Shown piece by piece: positions 1 to 11,922 of a DNA stretch of 64,000 nucleotides. The translations under genes and the position numbers were made by a program. The stretch covers positions 25,482,001-25,546,000 of the forward strand of contig NC_065876.1 of the NCBI RefSeq assembly GCF_933775445.1, in the 5' to 3' direction. Numbering within the stretch: position 1 is the first letter of the stretch; every line of letters begins with the position of its first letter. The stretch comes from Argentina anserina (lineage: Eukaryota; Streptophyta; Magnoliopsida; Rosales; Rosaceae). The notes beneath the pieces are model-generated. The model saw nothing but the letters and a program-made list of their open reading frames with translations, was not told where the DNA came from and made no database searches.

Positions 1-620
1 CTCGTCGGAATTACTTTACCTTTTGTAGGAATTAATTGGTTCATCGTTTGCCCTAAAAGGAACTCTATATATCTAAAGGTGTAGATGGAACCCCATTTTC
101 TTGTCTACATGGTCTATAACCGCCTTCCCTGTTTTGCCCAAGTCTGTTTTTCTCTTAATCTCGTTTAATGGTATCTGAAGAGGAAGAGAAAACGCAGAAT
201 TACTAGGAAGAGTGATATGCATGCATCCCTCTGGAAGTCTCAATTAGTCTCTGGACTATATATAGGACTCCGGAAGCATTACTAGAATGCAGTAGTTCTT
301 ACTAATTGGAACGGTGTAATTGACACGTATCACGTATGGTTATTGTGAAATTAATTTTCAAGTCATACAATCGAAGAAACACAACCAAAACTCTTCGCCA
401 AGTTCTCTATTTTCAATCTCACACTCTTTCACTCTCTTTCCACAAACCTTGTATGTATCACACAAGTGATACTCTCCACCAAACTCTATTTTCCTCTCTC
501 CTCAAATCCCTTGTTGTCCTACAGTTGATTGAAGCTTTGAGTTAGGTATGTTAGTTAATAAAAAATTAAAAATTGAGAGGGGAATTTGGGTTTCACTTAA
601 TCTAGTCAATTGATCAAGTA
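1..620. other. Non-coding, nothing recognised
   Basis: AT-rich sequence without a convincing coding region, RNA gene or transposon end. It precedes the duplicated segment that begins near 620. Confidence 0.4.
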
Positions 621-854
621 GTAGTGCGTCCTCCGCAAGTTAGAAGTTTCAGAGTTTCTAATATTTATAATGTACCTGATTGAAGTTGATACCGTGCGCG
701 TCAAGAATCAGTCACTAATCATTGTTGATTAACAAAGCCAATCAAGGAATTTTTAGTAAGCAAGTCAGTCAAGACACATAACCTAATTAACAAAGGCTTG
801 CCGGACCAAATGGGTTTGACCTATTGGGAACCTTTGAAGTATCGATCTTCATCT

Positions 855-862
855 TATATAAA
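855..862 (+). promoter_or_regulatory. TATA box of first small membrane-protein gene
   Basis: TATATAAA lies 120 bp upstream of the ATG at 975. The same octamer followed by 'ggagtacctct' or a close variant precedes the paralogue at 3346, so the core promoter is conserved between the copies. Confidence 0.5.
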
Positions 863-974
863 GGAGTACCTCTCAGAAAACTTGAAAATCACAGAATTTT
901 TTCAGTTTCTCAACTCGATAAGTTTCATACCAAAGTAATTAAGGCACGCAGAAGGAGCTAGGTAGAGATATAAT

Positions 975-1644
975 ATGGGGGCAATGGTGATGACAAAAAA
1001 ATTGAAGGATATTGTTCTTGTGGCCCTATTAGGGCTGTTTGCAGGCGCTATTTTCAGCTATTGTTTTCATGGGATTCAACTGAATATGGAGGAAAAGTTC
1101 AATAGAAGTCATTTGGCAAAAAGCATGGGTAAATTAATTCTATACTGTTCTTTCTATTCCATTTTCTGATCGTGATTGTATGCTGCTCGTTTTACATACA
1201 CAATTTCACAACCCAAGTGTTTTTTGGCATAGTCACCTCCAAACAACAATGAAAATGAATCTAATAATAGCAAACTCTTCATCAATGCTTCTCTGAAGCA
1301 ATTTTCTACTTCATCCAAATACAACAAAAGAACTCTTTCACCTGATTATCTCAAGTCTAGAGGCACTTAACTATATGATCGAGCAGATGAATTTATTTCC
1401 ACATCAGCTGCGCATTGACAATTTTGTGTAATTTGATTATGCAGTTGAATTACAAGGCAATGTGACGAGGAGCATGCAAGATGGCATGATCACTTTGGTA
1501 ATTAAGTTCCTCCATTTCTTTATCTCAAGGTGTCTGCAATTCCGGTATTCGTCGCTGCTCCAGACACCATCTTTTGAAACGTCAATGCTATTTTGGGTGG
1601 CACTTACTCGATCAGTTTCTTCCATGTTCGGCTCCTCTTTGTAA
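975..1644 (+). CDS. Small putative single-pass membrane protein, copy A (two exons)
   Basis: The exons are 975-1128 and 1445-1644. The donor follows ATG-G (G|GTAAAT) and the acceptor is TATGCAG|TT, giving a 117-aa frame. The N-terminus is short and basic (MTKKLK). A hydrophobic segment follows at about residues 12-32 (ALLGLFAGAIFSYCFHG), then a charged stretch (NMEEKFNRS) and a second moderately hydrophobic stretch (DGMITLVIKFLHFFIS). The gene model rests mainly on the paralogue at 3494-3953: both exons, the intron position and the phase are conserved there, and the frame is kept across the splice. I do not recognise the family. The C-terminus after LLQTPSFE differs from copy B because of a one-base length difference, so it is under weak constraint or one copy has shifted. 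It could be a lineage-specific gene. No function is assigned. Confidence 0.55.
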
Positions 1645-2159
1645 TAAGATTATAGATCAGAAAGTTTGGTGACCACAATGTATGACCCTCAATTTCTATC
1701 AAACCGTAGGGTTTCTTTTTTCTGCCTTTCCAGTTTATACGTTGCAAATTAAGGGAGCATGCACCTTAAGCCTAACATTCTATATTATAGCAAATGCAAC
1801 AATCATGAGTTGGGTACTTTGAGTCTTTGACTACTTCCTATGTCTCACATTAGTCGCCACTCGTTAACATTATTCAACTAGAAAAGGAAAACCCATTTCC
1901 ACTATAACAACTGGAAGGTAGCTTGGAGACAAAACTGGACTGTGTCGAATCTCTAGTCAAATAGCCATTGAGACTTGATCAGATCGAAGTTAAGGTATAT
2001 GAATATATCATGTACGTATACTACCAGCACGTACAAGTGTACAACCAATTCAGTACCTTTTTTCTGGACTCAAATTACATTGTGGGAGACAAAAATCACA
2101 GTATAAAAGTACGTAGTACAACGGAGTAAAGATAATCAGTCCAAATTGGATTGAGTCTC
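1645..2159. other. Non-coding interval
   Basis: This lies downstream of the first small gene and probably holds its 3' UTR. No other gene or element is recognised. Confidence 0.35.
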
Positions 2160-2600
2160 GAGACTATATGAACTGCGTACCTTGACCAAAAACGACTTGA
2201 CAGATTCTACCAGGCAATTGCATTATTCCCCAGTGTGACTGATTCTAGGATATCGGTAACGTTCTATGACTTCTATCTGCGTGAGAAAGAGTAGAAGAGC
2301 ATAGATACGTTATCCGAGTAGTGTGCGTGAAGCTATATGTCTCATGTATGGTATGATACTATGACATAACCCGCACAGTACGTAGTGAGTTCAACAATGT
2401 TAAAGGTGAAAGAGCTAGTAGACTGCCATGCATCCTTGTTATTAATTAAGATTTAAGCAAGATGGAAGCTGCTTGGCCACAAATCCTAGCCTGTCTAAAG
2501 AGCCCCAATTATATATAAGAGGCTTTTAATCTCAACAACTAAACTATGGAGACAACCTTTGACCTAGCTCTAGTTCAAGAATTATACACAACCAAGCAAC
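2160..2600 (-). pseudogene. Decayed copy of the RabGGTase alpha LRR exon
   Basis: Sequence around 2178-2225 ('taccttgaccaaaaac', then 'caattgcatta') matches the 3' end of the last RabGGTase alpha exon at 4388-4440. Sequence at about 2385-2500 ('agatttaagcaagat', 'ggaagctgc') matches 4640-4740. The match continues into the intron side ('ctagttcaagaatta'). The coding frame is broken by indels and stops. It is an exon remnant left by the local tandem duplication, not a gene. The order relative to the small gene is the same as at the intact locus. Confidence 0.6.
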
Positions 2601-3030
2601 TCCCACACAGGTGAAAATCGTACGTATCTTATCACCATGTATTGATGGCCATCCCCTTCGCTCTTACAAATCTGATGATGCTCCCTGAATTCATTTCTTT
2701 CTCTCTGTCAAACTTACATCGGTTATTCAGTTATGTATACACTTATATTACTCATATCCTATGTATGTTCGTGCAATCATGCAGAGATGAGAAATAATGA
2801 TTAACGTACTGAGAAGATAATTGCGTACTCGTGAGAGTTCGCGTTCTCTAGCAACGCACAACAACTGCCATGAGATTTCGCTGCGTTTGATCTCTTATAG
2901 CCTGTCGTATCGTATGGATATTCATATTAGTCATATTACTATTCGAACAGTTGTTATTTTGCATCTGGAACACTTCCTTCCGTAGATAAACTATTAGGGT
3001 TCGGTATCGGTTTGACTCGATTGACCGAGT
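2601..3030. other. Non-coding interval between duplicated copies
   Basis: No coding sequence, RNA gene or element end is recognised. Copy B of the duplication starts near 3030. Confidence 0.35.
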
Positions 3031-3345
3031 TGTGCTTCCTCCGCAAGAAATAGGTTTCAGATTTTCTTATGTTTATAATCAACTCGAATTTGACCGTGCA
3101 CCTCAAGAATTAATCACTAAACATTGCTGATTAGCAACCCCAAATAAGAATGTTTTATTGGCGCCCACATATATTTGAAGACTGTTGACTACAGTTACAT
3201 AATTATACACTTTGATTGAAAAAAATTTGGCCTTGGGCCAAACCATACTCGGGCTTGACCAAAGAAGCTTCCCACAACTGGTGAATCAAAAGGTGCCTCG
3301 GAAGCTTGGTACTAAGTACTAACATCCTAGCTACTTCCTAGTTCC

Positions 3346-3353
3346 TATATAAA
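3346..3353 (+). promoter_or_regulatory. TATA box of second small membrane-protein gene
   Basis: TATATAAA lies 148 bp upstream of the ATG at 3494, in a context matching the first copy's TATA box. Confidence 0.5.
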
Positions 3354-3493
3354 TCAAGGAGTACCTCTTAGCTGATTACAATCAAACTTAATTGGCAGAT
3401 CTTATTGCATTATCATTTGCTTAACTCAAGAGAAGCTCCATAAAAAAGTAAGGCACAGATAGAAATACAAGAAGCTGGCTAGTGATCGATAAG

Positions 3494-3953
3494 ATGGTGC
3501 GAATTGTGTCGAAATTAATCATAATGATAAACAAGCAGGATATTTATCTTCAGGCCCTATTAGGGTTGTTTGTAGGTGCTATTTTCAGCTCGTGTTTTCA
3601 TGGGTTTCAACTTAATCTGGAGGAACAACTCAACAGAAGCCTTATCACACAAAGAATGGGTGAGTAGCTCTACATCATCCTTGCTATTGCAATATTTGCA
3701 TGTTGTTTACATGTTTTGTACAACCCAAATGCACCTGATAGGCTGATATGTATTTTCATCTTCATCTTTATCTAATTCTTAGAACCTCTATTATGCAGTT
3801 GAATTACAAGGCAATGTTGCAAGAAGCATGCAAGATGGCTTGATCACTTTGGTAATTAAATTCCTCCAGTTATTCATCTCAAGGTGCCAACAGTACCGAT
3901 ATTTTACCCCTCTGGGAACACCATCTTTCGAAAAGTCAAGTTATTTTGGGTAG
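3494..3953 (+). CDS. Small putative single-pass membrane protein, copy B (two exons)
   Basis: The exons are 3494-3659 and 3799-3953 (donor ATG-G|GTGAGT, acceptor TATGCAG|TT), joining to 106 aa. The start is taken at the first ATG, giving MVRIVSK. A hydrophobic segment lies near residues 22-38 (LQALLGLFVGAIFSSCFHG). The core QLNLEEQLNRS, then VELQGNVARSMQDG and LITLVIKFLQLFISRC, is close to copy A. It ends earlier (…PSFEKSSYFG) because copy A has one extra base shortly before the stop. Similarity is strongest in exon sequence, which suggests a real protein-coding pair rather than chance frames. Family and function are unknown. It runs convergent with the RabGGTase alpha gene, whose stop lies 393 bp downstream. 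Confidence 0.55.
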
Positions 3954-4345
3954 CACTCACTCGTTCATGTCCGATTCCTCTTTGTAAGATTAAAAAAAAA
4001 AATCTGTAATTACATATCAATTGCAATCCAAAGCTGGCAACACTATAGCAAACACCATGGTTTTCCCTCTCTCGTACACTTAATTGCAGATGAAGGGAAC
4101 AATCATGAATTAACAAACCCATATCAACTAGAAACAATTACACGATTGCAAGTCTCAGAGGTATTACGAGAAATAGCTATTGTAAACTGTAAAGTCGACA
4201 AAACCGGGCAAGGACTAAGAAATTCTCACTATATTACCAGTATCATGAATAACTACCTACTGTTAAGATCATTACAGTGTAAACCCACCTAGGGTAAAGG
4301 AAAAATGAAATAAAATCACGTATAAAGTAGACAAAGCACTAATAA

Positions 4346-7300
4346 TCAGTGCACTTTATTGCCATCCAGCCACTCGAGAATAGGAAGTACCTTGACCAAA
4401 AACAACTTGAAGTTTTCATCAGCAATTGTATTCCCATATATTGACAATTGTGTCAAGCTCACGCTTTTAAATGTTAGGAATGCGTCCCAATAGCTTGCCA
4501 CATTGACACATTCATTCATAATTTTGTCGTTTTTCCAACTAGTTTCTTCTGTGTGGGAAAGAGGAGACGTGCATAGGTACCTTGTCTTGTCAATAGTATG
4601 TGAACCTATCTCATTGCATGATATATCCAGCACTTGTAGTGACTTCAACATTCTCAAAGGCGCAAGAGCAGTAAAACTACCGAGCTTGTTGTTACTCAGA
4701 TTTAGGCAAGATAGAAGCTGCATGGCTTCCAACCCTGTCCAAAGACCCAAAAATAAGATCCTTTTTACTTTCGACCCGGCTTTAGTTCAAGAATTAGAGA
4801 CCACTTTGCAATTTATAGCTTCAGTACTTCAAATAAGGTCAAATAAAAAAAACCACCACCCTCCCACATACAAAATAAATTAAGAAATAGAAGACAGAGA
4901 CAAGAGCTTTGAATATAAGCAGGATTACTCAAACTGATTAATCACTAAGTAGCAACTGGCTAGTTTTGTCTATTTTAAAAATTCTGTAGTTCAGCTTGTT
5001 TCAAATATCAAGTTTGTTATCATACATATGCTCTCTAATATTTTTTCTGCACTGTCAAGTGCCTAAAGTATAAGGTTTCAAAAAGTATTGCAATATGAGT
5101 TTTACATGAACTAAATGTTGGACCAGTAGCTATAACCAGACAACCGGTATAAATCAAAGTGAGTCCAGGAAAACACAGGCAGTTTGGATACAAATATGTG
5201 AAGGATGTCACACTGACATACAAGATTCATAAAGTATGAGCAAGAACCATACCTTCAATTGATCGAAGTTCATTGTGGCTGAGGTCTAGCATTTGGACCC
5301 ACAATAATTTCTCAATGGATCCCATCCGCGTCAGGGATAACTTATTTAGACGTAGACACAGGTAATTGCCTATGCTTGAAGAAGCCAGAGTTTCATGGCT
5401 AAAGCAGTATTTCAGCAGAGACTCCTTACTAGAAGTTACCTGCAATATTCACCAGAACATAAAAACCAATGACACTTCACAAACTGTAAAAATAGTGACT
5501 GAAAGTACACTAAGCTCTCTACTAGATAATGTTCATAGGATCATGATTGCAACAGTAATGTAAAATAGAGAAAGAAAAAGGATTGGACGAGCACTACCTA
5601 TGTGCCCAATAGAATACTTATGTCCCTCCCAAGCATTTCAAATTAAATTATATAAATAAAAACATCGCATTTGACCATTGTACCAGAAGCCCACTTAAAA
5701 AAAAGAAAAAGAAAAAAAAGATGGAGTTTCACAAATGTAAAACAATAAATGTTCAATATGCAGGCAGCAGCAGCAGCAGCAGCAGCATTATGAACATATT
5801 ACCATAATTCTATTGCAGAAAATTGTTTGATTATAAACGTTAGTCAGTTTAACGCCATACATATGTTTTGACATGCAGCCCCTGATACTGACATAGAAAC
5901 ATTAATACACATCAAGATGACATGTAGCACCACCATCAACAATTAAGTTCAATGCAGAAACGATGAAGGGCCAGGCTCCTCTCCTGACAAAAAGATAATT
6001 ACCTGCCGCAAGCAAAGTAAGCTGAGCTCATCATTGTAATACTGACCATGTGTAGGGTCCAACTTTAGTAGATCAGCATAAAGCTCCAGAACTTCTTCAA
6101 AATTGACCATTTTGTTTCCACATTGAGACTGAATCACATCTTGAGCTGTTAATAATCTTGCCAATGTAAGTTTTCCAATTTTACTGCAAGGAGAAAGAGG
6201 AGTACGTAGTAAGAGACGAAAAACTAAGAAAATGGAAACTTCAAAATTCTAATCTGTGCATGAAATGAATCGGACTTACCAGCTTGTCTCTGACAACAAT
6301 TCTCGGAAAGTAGCAATTTCATTAGCAATAGTCTCTGCATGCCAATTTGAAGTAGTTGGCTCATCAACATTATAAATTAGATTATCAATAGAGAGTGACT
6401 TGTGTGGCTCCTCAGATCGTGTTTGGTACAAGGAGAAGCTTTCATCTCTCCACGAAATTTGATCCCTGACCTGCTTTTCAGACGGTTCACTGTCAACAGG
6501 GCACCGATACACTTTGAAGGCCAACCGTGTATGATGGCTATAGTCAAAACCACTTGTAGAAATGATGCCTCGAGACAGTCTGATACTAACTTCCAGCGAA
6601 CAAGCATCTTCAGACAGGGAGTTTGCTTCTGGAAATTGAATATGTGTAACCCAAACTTGGGAAAACTGGGAGCTGATTTGTGAAAGTGGTTTCCAGTCAA
6701 GATCCTCTTTGCAAAACAAAGATTCAATAATTACCGTAGACGAACTGACACCTTTGACAGGCTGATTAAAATATAGAACAAGTGGAAATGTTCCCGAATT
6801 AGAATGGAATATTTCAAATGGTGATGCTGAACAGTCATTGGAGCGCCTAATTCTTGACAACATGACATTAGACCCATTAGCAGGCCAAGATGAAACAAGT
6901 GAAGGAGCATCCAATTTCACTGTCTGATCAAGAAGCCAACGATAGTGAAACCAACCACTTTGATCATCTGGGTCTGTAAAAATAGCTTGTTGTACAAGCC
7001 CATACTCATCATTCAGAACCTTCTCCTTCGGATAAAAGCCTTCAGCTTCTTTCTTCAGCAAACTGGACAGGAGAACACTGCAAGTTCCACAATATACTCA
7101 ATCGTTGACAAAACATAATTTGATTCATACGGAGGCATTAGAAGATAAACCATAGACACTGAGCTTTCTGGATTCATAAACTGTTTGTAACACAATCACA
7201 AAGGAGTCACCAAAGCAACAAATGCAAGAATGGTGTACACCAATCTAATATTTTGGTGTATAATTCACTCTTAAGCAACCATAACTACATTTCCACAATG

Positions 7301-8239
7301 ACTTGGCACTAAGAACACTAACTAGTTCAACATAGTTAGGTAGTTCATTATGACTCGGCACTGTATTCAGTAGTAGTGGTTCATCACTTGGCTCATAATA
7401 TGAATAAAAGACACAAATCAGTAACATAATTTAGTCACATTGCACCCAAAATTAGAAGCAAACGCCGCCATACCTCCGATTATGCCAGGCCGAGTAATTG
7501 CTGAAATTGTTCTCTATCATCTCAGTCGTATAATCCAACTCTTCCTTCTCCATTCTGTTCAACAATGCAGCCACAAATCTAGGAAAAAAATAAAATAAAA
7601 AACCGAAATCAGCACAACTAAAACTAAGGCAATCAATCCACCACTAAAATCCGAAACATTTCGACAAAAACAACAACACAAACTCTTCACCTCCTGTAGT
7701 TCCAAGCATGGAAATTCCTCGAATCCGCCATCTGAAACTTCTTGAGAAGCTTCAATTCATAGTCCAAAGAACAATGCCCCTTGCTCAGCACCCATTTCCG
7801 ATGATGCCAAGCTCCATACGACTTGTAGTTCTGCTTCAACGCATCCACTACCTACACCACACCAAAATCATCAACATCTTCAAATTTCAAATCCTCAATT
7901 CCACTAAATCTCATCTCAAATTCGAAAATTCACAATCAAAAAACCAGTTCCCCTTACCACTTGTAGTTCCGCGTCGAGAATAGACTTGATCGCGCCGGGA
8001 TCGGAATCCGTCGCGGCGAGGAGGTTGTGCTGGACGGCGAGCTTCCGGTAATTCCAGGCGGTGTAGCACTCGGGGTTCTTCTCGAGGAGCTTGGCGCTTA
8101 CATCGAGAGCTTCCTTGGTGTAAATCTTGCTGTGGTGGTTCGATAGGAGCTGAGTCTGAAGAGCGCGGAGGTCTCTGGCTTTGGCCGCTAGAGCTTCTTC
8201 TTCTTCCGGCTTCGGAGCTCGCCGTGGAAGTCCGTGCAT
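4346..8239 (-). CDS. RGTA1: Rab geranylgeranyltransferase (type II) alpha subunit, plant LRR form
   Basis: There are seven exons: 7958-8239, 7691-7851, 7474-7578, 6280-7077, 6003-6183, 5253-5439 and 4346-4734. All introns are GT-AG and the exons sum to 2103 nt, or 700 aa. The start is MHGLPRRAPKPEEEE, the usual beginning of the family; a longer in-frame Met 21 codons upstream is less likely. Five PFTA-type prenyltransferase helices are visible (AWNYRK near 61, AWHHRKW near 108, AWNYRR near 143, AWHNR near 178, WFHYRW near 225). A central insert domain follows, then C-terminal leucine-rich repeats (LCLRLNKLSL, LDLSHNELRSIEGL, CLNLSNNKLGSF, VLDISCNEIG). With a beta subunit and Rab escort protein, this family adds geranylgeranyl groups to Rab GTPase C-termini in the cytosol for vesicle traffic. 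Plant homologues are about 680-700 aa, so the gene looks complete. A duplicated relic of the last exon lies at 2160-2600. Confidence 0.92.
5764..5787. repeat. CAG/AGC trinucleotide microsatellite
   Basis: About eight CAG units lie in intron 5 of the RabGGTase alpha gene. They are not coding. Confidence 0.8.
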
Positions 8240-9146
8240 TTTCGATATCGGCGATTCAAAATTTAACTGATCGTCTTTTTCTCTCTCTGTTTCTTCAGTC
8301 AAAACATAGTCTCATTTTTGGGCTCTCAATTATTTATAGCACCAATTATCACTGGTTTTGGTCAGAGATTGACATTTCTACCCCAATATTATATTTCCTC
8401 TTGTACTAGTGACTCGTTTGAGTGACCAATAAATTGGAGGTCATCTACCATGTTCTTCAGGAATTGACATTCCAAATTGTCTCTCAACTGTTTAAGTTAC
8501 AACACCAATATTGAATTTTTTTCTGAGTGAATATTCAACGACTTCTGTAATTCAATATTAAATTTTTTTATAAGAAATAAATGAATGTGTTCACTATGAT
8601 TTCAGTGATCACATTCACCCTGAGAATATAATTAATTGTGCATACTTGGAATCTCGGACGAGGACTATAGCTAGTAAAGGACTACTAAACTGACCAACAA
8701 AAGATTAATTGAATTGGTACATTCATCTAAACCCGCAACGTTGAAAGAGCTCAGATGTTCAATATATTCCTTTTGTTACAAACCAAGAAAACAAATGAAT
8801 AAAATGAACATTGTTGAAGAATGACAGAGCCGCAGAAGTGCTGAGAAGACGGGAGCAGTAACACTACGGTCCAACTTTCTCTTTAGATTTCTAAGAATTA
8901 AGGATAATTCATCTTGTTGGTTCAAAACTTCAAATACAAAATTAATGACATTTAACAACCAAAGGAGGCAAAGAGATAAAATAGAACCCAATGGATGGAT
9001 GAATATGCATCCATGAAATACAACCCAAGGAGTGTGTATAAATTCTCAGTATCCCCTTCCATGCAGTGAATACCCATAACTGTGCCAGTAACTTCTGTTT
9101 CTATAGAACTCCTACTCCTACCATTTAGGACACCAGCTTGCAGTAC
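8240..9146. other. Intergenic: RGTA1 5' flank and HYL1 3' flank
   Basis: Both neighbours are on the minus strand. The interval probably holds the RGTA1 5' UTR/promoter (near 8240-8400) and the HYL1 3' UTR (near 8770-9146). No other gene is seen. Confidence 0.45.
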
Positions 9147-10985
9147 TCACCGTGACTGGTCAGGTCCAGGAATGACAGTTGAAACCTCCGAAGGTCCAGC
9201 GGACACCAAATTCCCTTTGTTGGCTGAAGTAGCTGTGTTTTCACAGGACACAGAAACTGAACCAACTACATCGCAATTTCCATTGGTGGCGTTGGTGAAA
9301 TCTGATGTCATAGTTGATGACCCATGTTCTGCATTGACATTGTTAGCATGTGGAATATGCTTGGACAAGGAATCTTGTGGCATATTTTCAGCAGTCATTT
9401 GCTCAACAACGGACACCATATTCAATTCCTTGGCTGTTTGTGACCTTTGCTTAGCATTGACATTTTTAGATTGGGGTATCTCTGAAGATACTGACTCCTG
9501 TGGCACACCTTCTGCAGTCACTGGCTTAACGGCTGAAACCATATACACTTCCTTGGTTGTTGACGACCCATGTTCAGCACTGGGGGCAATATCCTTCGAC
9601 ACTGAGTCTTGTAACATAGCTTCTGCAGTCATTGGCTCAAGGGCCGACACCATATTCACTTCTTCCGCCAAATTAGTTATATTTCCATTGGGTGATAAAA
9701 CTGAACCCAAATCCCCACTGCCATTTCTGCAGTTGGTGAGATCTGAAGCTGTTGATGGCCCATATTCCACATAAACATTATTAGCATGGGGAATATCATC
9801 GGACACTGAGTCTTGTGGCATACTTTCTGCACTCATTGGCTTGACATTTCCATCGCTCTCTAATTCTTCTGCCACAATTTCCTCAGAGGGTTTACGTTTG
9901 AACGTCCTCCTCCTATATGGCACTTTCTTTCGTTTTGGTTTAATATCAGTCTCTTCAGATTCTGACCGCCTTTTTCTAGATGGAAGCACTGTTAACTCAG
10001 AGGTGCCAACAGATCCCATGGATGACTTGGTATCACTTAACTGGAGAGCTAAGAGTGCAGTTCTAGCCACTTTTATCTCAGCTTCCTTTTTGGTTGCTGC
10101 TGCAGCTCCAATATAACGAATTCCCCCAATCTCAACTGTACATGAATATACTGATGCTTTGCCAGGGGAAGTATCCTTCTGACACTGATATACAGGAACA
10201 GCATAATTCATCTTTTGTGCATACTCTTGAAGCAGATTTTTGCATAAGCCAATTTCATGCTAGAACAAACATCCAAAGAAAGTCAGCCATGATTTTGATT
10301 TGAAATACATGTATTTATTAACACATATGGATGCATGTCACCCATCTAGGTGGTTCATGGCACTAGAATCAACGTTCGGCAACAAATACACTTTGAAAGG
10401 AAATTAAAATGTACTACTTTGACTTCCTTACTTCTCTCTACACCTTTATTTATTTTATATTGGTGTCTCAATCTTATGGAAATGAGATTGTTTTTTCCTC
10501 TAGAGTATACATCATTATCTGTTTAGATCTTCCTACTTAATTTACTCAGACTTCCTCTAGTTTACACATGTTTGGCAGGAGCTGACCGTTTAATCAAACA
10601 AATGTTTTTTGACTGTAGATTCATAAAGACATAAAGCTCTGAAGCTTACAAGAACATAAAATTTAACTCATAAGCTTAGGAACCAATTTAACTCATAAGC
10701 TTAGGAACCATAGACTTTAACTATAAATTGTATGCTTCTTCACAATACAACTGCAAGTCTGCAACAAGATTATGACACCACATTTCTGCCTCATCTTAGT
10801 TTATAACCACCACTATAAACAACTATTTTGCAACTCTCACAGTATCCACTAGATAATTCTCAAATGTCCAATCTTCCTACTAATTTTATACAGAAATTTG
10901 CATATAATGAAGTCTAGGTAAGGAGCAACTGCAGACAATATTGTCTCACATCAATAATCCACTTCACCAAAACTCATGACACCAC

Positions 10986-11025
<40 letters not shown>

Positions 11026-11922
11026 GTGAGCTGTAATTGAAGAGCTGAAAACAATGGTTGCATTTGAAGGATAATAAGTATGTCAAAGACTCAGTGTTGT
11101 TTATAATCAAGTGTACAATTGTAAGATAAAACAACTTACAACAGGTTGAGAGATGCATTGCACAGCATCACTAGATTTAGATAACTCCAGCAGAGCAACT
11201 TCAGCAGCTGACTGTTCAGCTGCCTTACGATGAGTAAACCCAAGCAAAGAGTTGTATCTAACATCATTCACTATCACAGTAGAACAGAAGGAAGGCTCAT
11301 GCGACGGACCTTCTTTTGTAGTCTCATAAACTGGTGTCTTTATTCCTGCTTTCTGTGCATACTCTTGCAACCGGCTCTTGAATACATAGCACTTTGAAAG
11401 ACCTTATATGACAGGAAATATAAGAACAGTAAATTACTGACAAAGTTAAGATGAAGTTATCTTGCTGATATACAGGACTGTCCAACAGAAAGGGTGCACT
11501 GTGAAATTTGCCAGTTGCATGGGATATAAAAGCATTATAGAGGGCCTGTAAACTATATGTTATGTGTTAGCTTCAAATGATTGATAAACCTATCAGCCTA
11601 GAAATTTGACTTCTCTCACACAGTTCCTACAAACTGGGGTATGATTACAGTGTTTCTCCAGACTGTATGGGCAAAACATTCTTTAAAACAACCCTAGAAG
11701 AGCAAGTCAGATAATCCAATTTCAGGGCCGTGAGCTAAACAGTCTACAATGGGACTCAATTAATGAACCTTGATATTACTAAAAATTGTGATAATAAAAG
11801 CTATTGCAACAAACCAACCAAACATTGATGCTAAGCTTATAATCATAGAGTTGGCACTGATTAAAAGAATTTAAAAAAAAAAAGAGGAAAAGATTACCTT
11901 GCAATTCTTCGTCGGTAGCCAT
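9147..11922 (-). CDS. HYL1: HYL1/DRB1-like double-stranded RNA-binding protein
   Basis: The exons are 11898-11922 (MATDEELQ), 11140-11402 and 9147-10259, joining to 466 aa. The first dsRBD is at about residues 10-88 (CYVFKSRLQEYAQKAG, TPVYETTKEGPSH, VRYNSLLGF, RKAAEQSAAEVALLEL). The second is at about 97-170 (HEIGLCKNLLQEYAQKMNYA, VPVYQCQK, CTVEIGGIRYIGAA, KKEAEIKVARTALLAL). A basic bipartite NLS-like region follows near 190-220 (RKRR, KPKRKK, RRRTFKRK), then a tail with imperfect repeats. HYL1 partners DICER-LIKE 1 and SERRATE in nuclear dicing bodies and positions cleavage of primary microRNAs. The domain order and the QEYAQK and GLCKNLLQEYAQKMNYA signatures identify DRB1 rather than DRB2-5. 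A good donor (G|GTGAGT) overlaps the stop codon, so an extra 3' exon is possible. Confidence 0.88.
9280..9845 (-). repeat. In-frame coding repeats in the HYL1 C-terminal tail
   Basis: About four degenerate copies of a 40-60-residue unit occur, each with a PMTAE-M-PQDSVS-DIP core, followed by ANNVNAEHGSS and VNMVSA variants. Arabidopsis HYL1 also has C-terminal tandem repeats, but of a different sequence. The region is probably disordered. Confidence 0.7.
10985..11024. repeat. Compound (GT)n(GA)n microsatellite
   Basis: About nine GT and ten GA units lie in intron 2 of the HYL1-like gene. Confidence 0.85.

Larger units (their letters stand above)
620..4790. repeat. Tandem segmental duplication (two diverged copies)
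   Basis: Copy A (about 620-2600) and copy B (about 3030-4790) match in the same order. Both start with an upstream segment containing the words 'cctccgcaag' and 'gtttcag'. Next come a TATA box, the two-exon small gene, and on the opposite strand the last exon of the RabGGTase alpha gene with its 5' intron flank ('ctagttcaagaatta' at about 2570, 'tttagttcaagaatta' at about 4782). Copy B keeps an intact RabGGTase exon and copy A a decayed one. Divergence is substantial, so the duplication is not recent. Limits are approximate. Confidence 0.65.

Noticed and set aside
4503..4883. Plus-strand frame of 126 codons
   Set aside because: Antisense to the RabGGTase alpha LRR exon; no domain.
9082..9774. 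Long plus-strand reading frame (230 codons)
   Set aside because: It is the antisense shadow of the repetitive HYL1 tail; the minus strand explains the openness.
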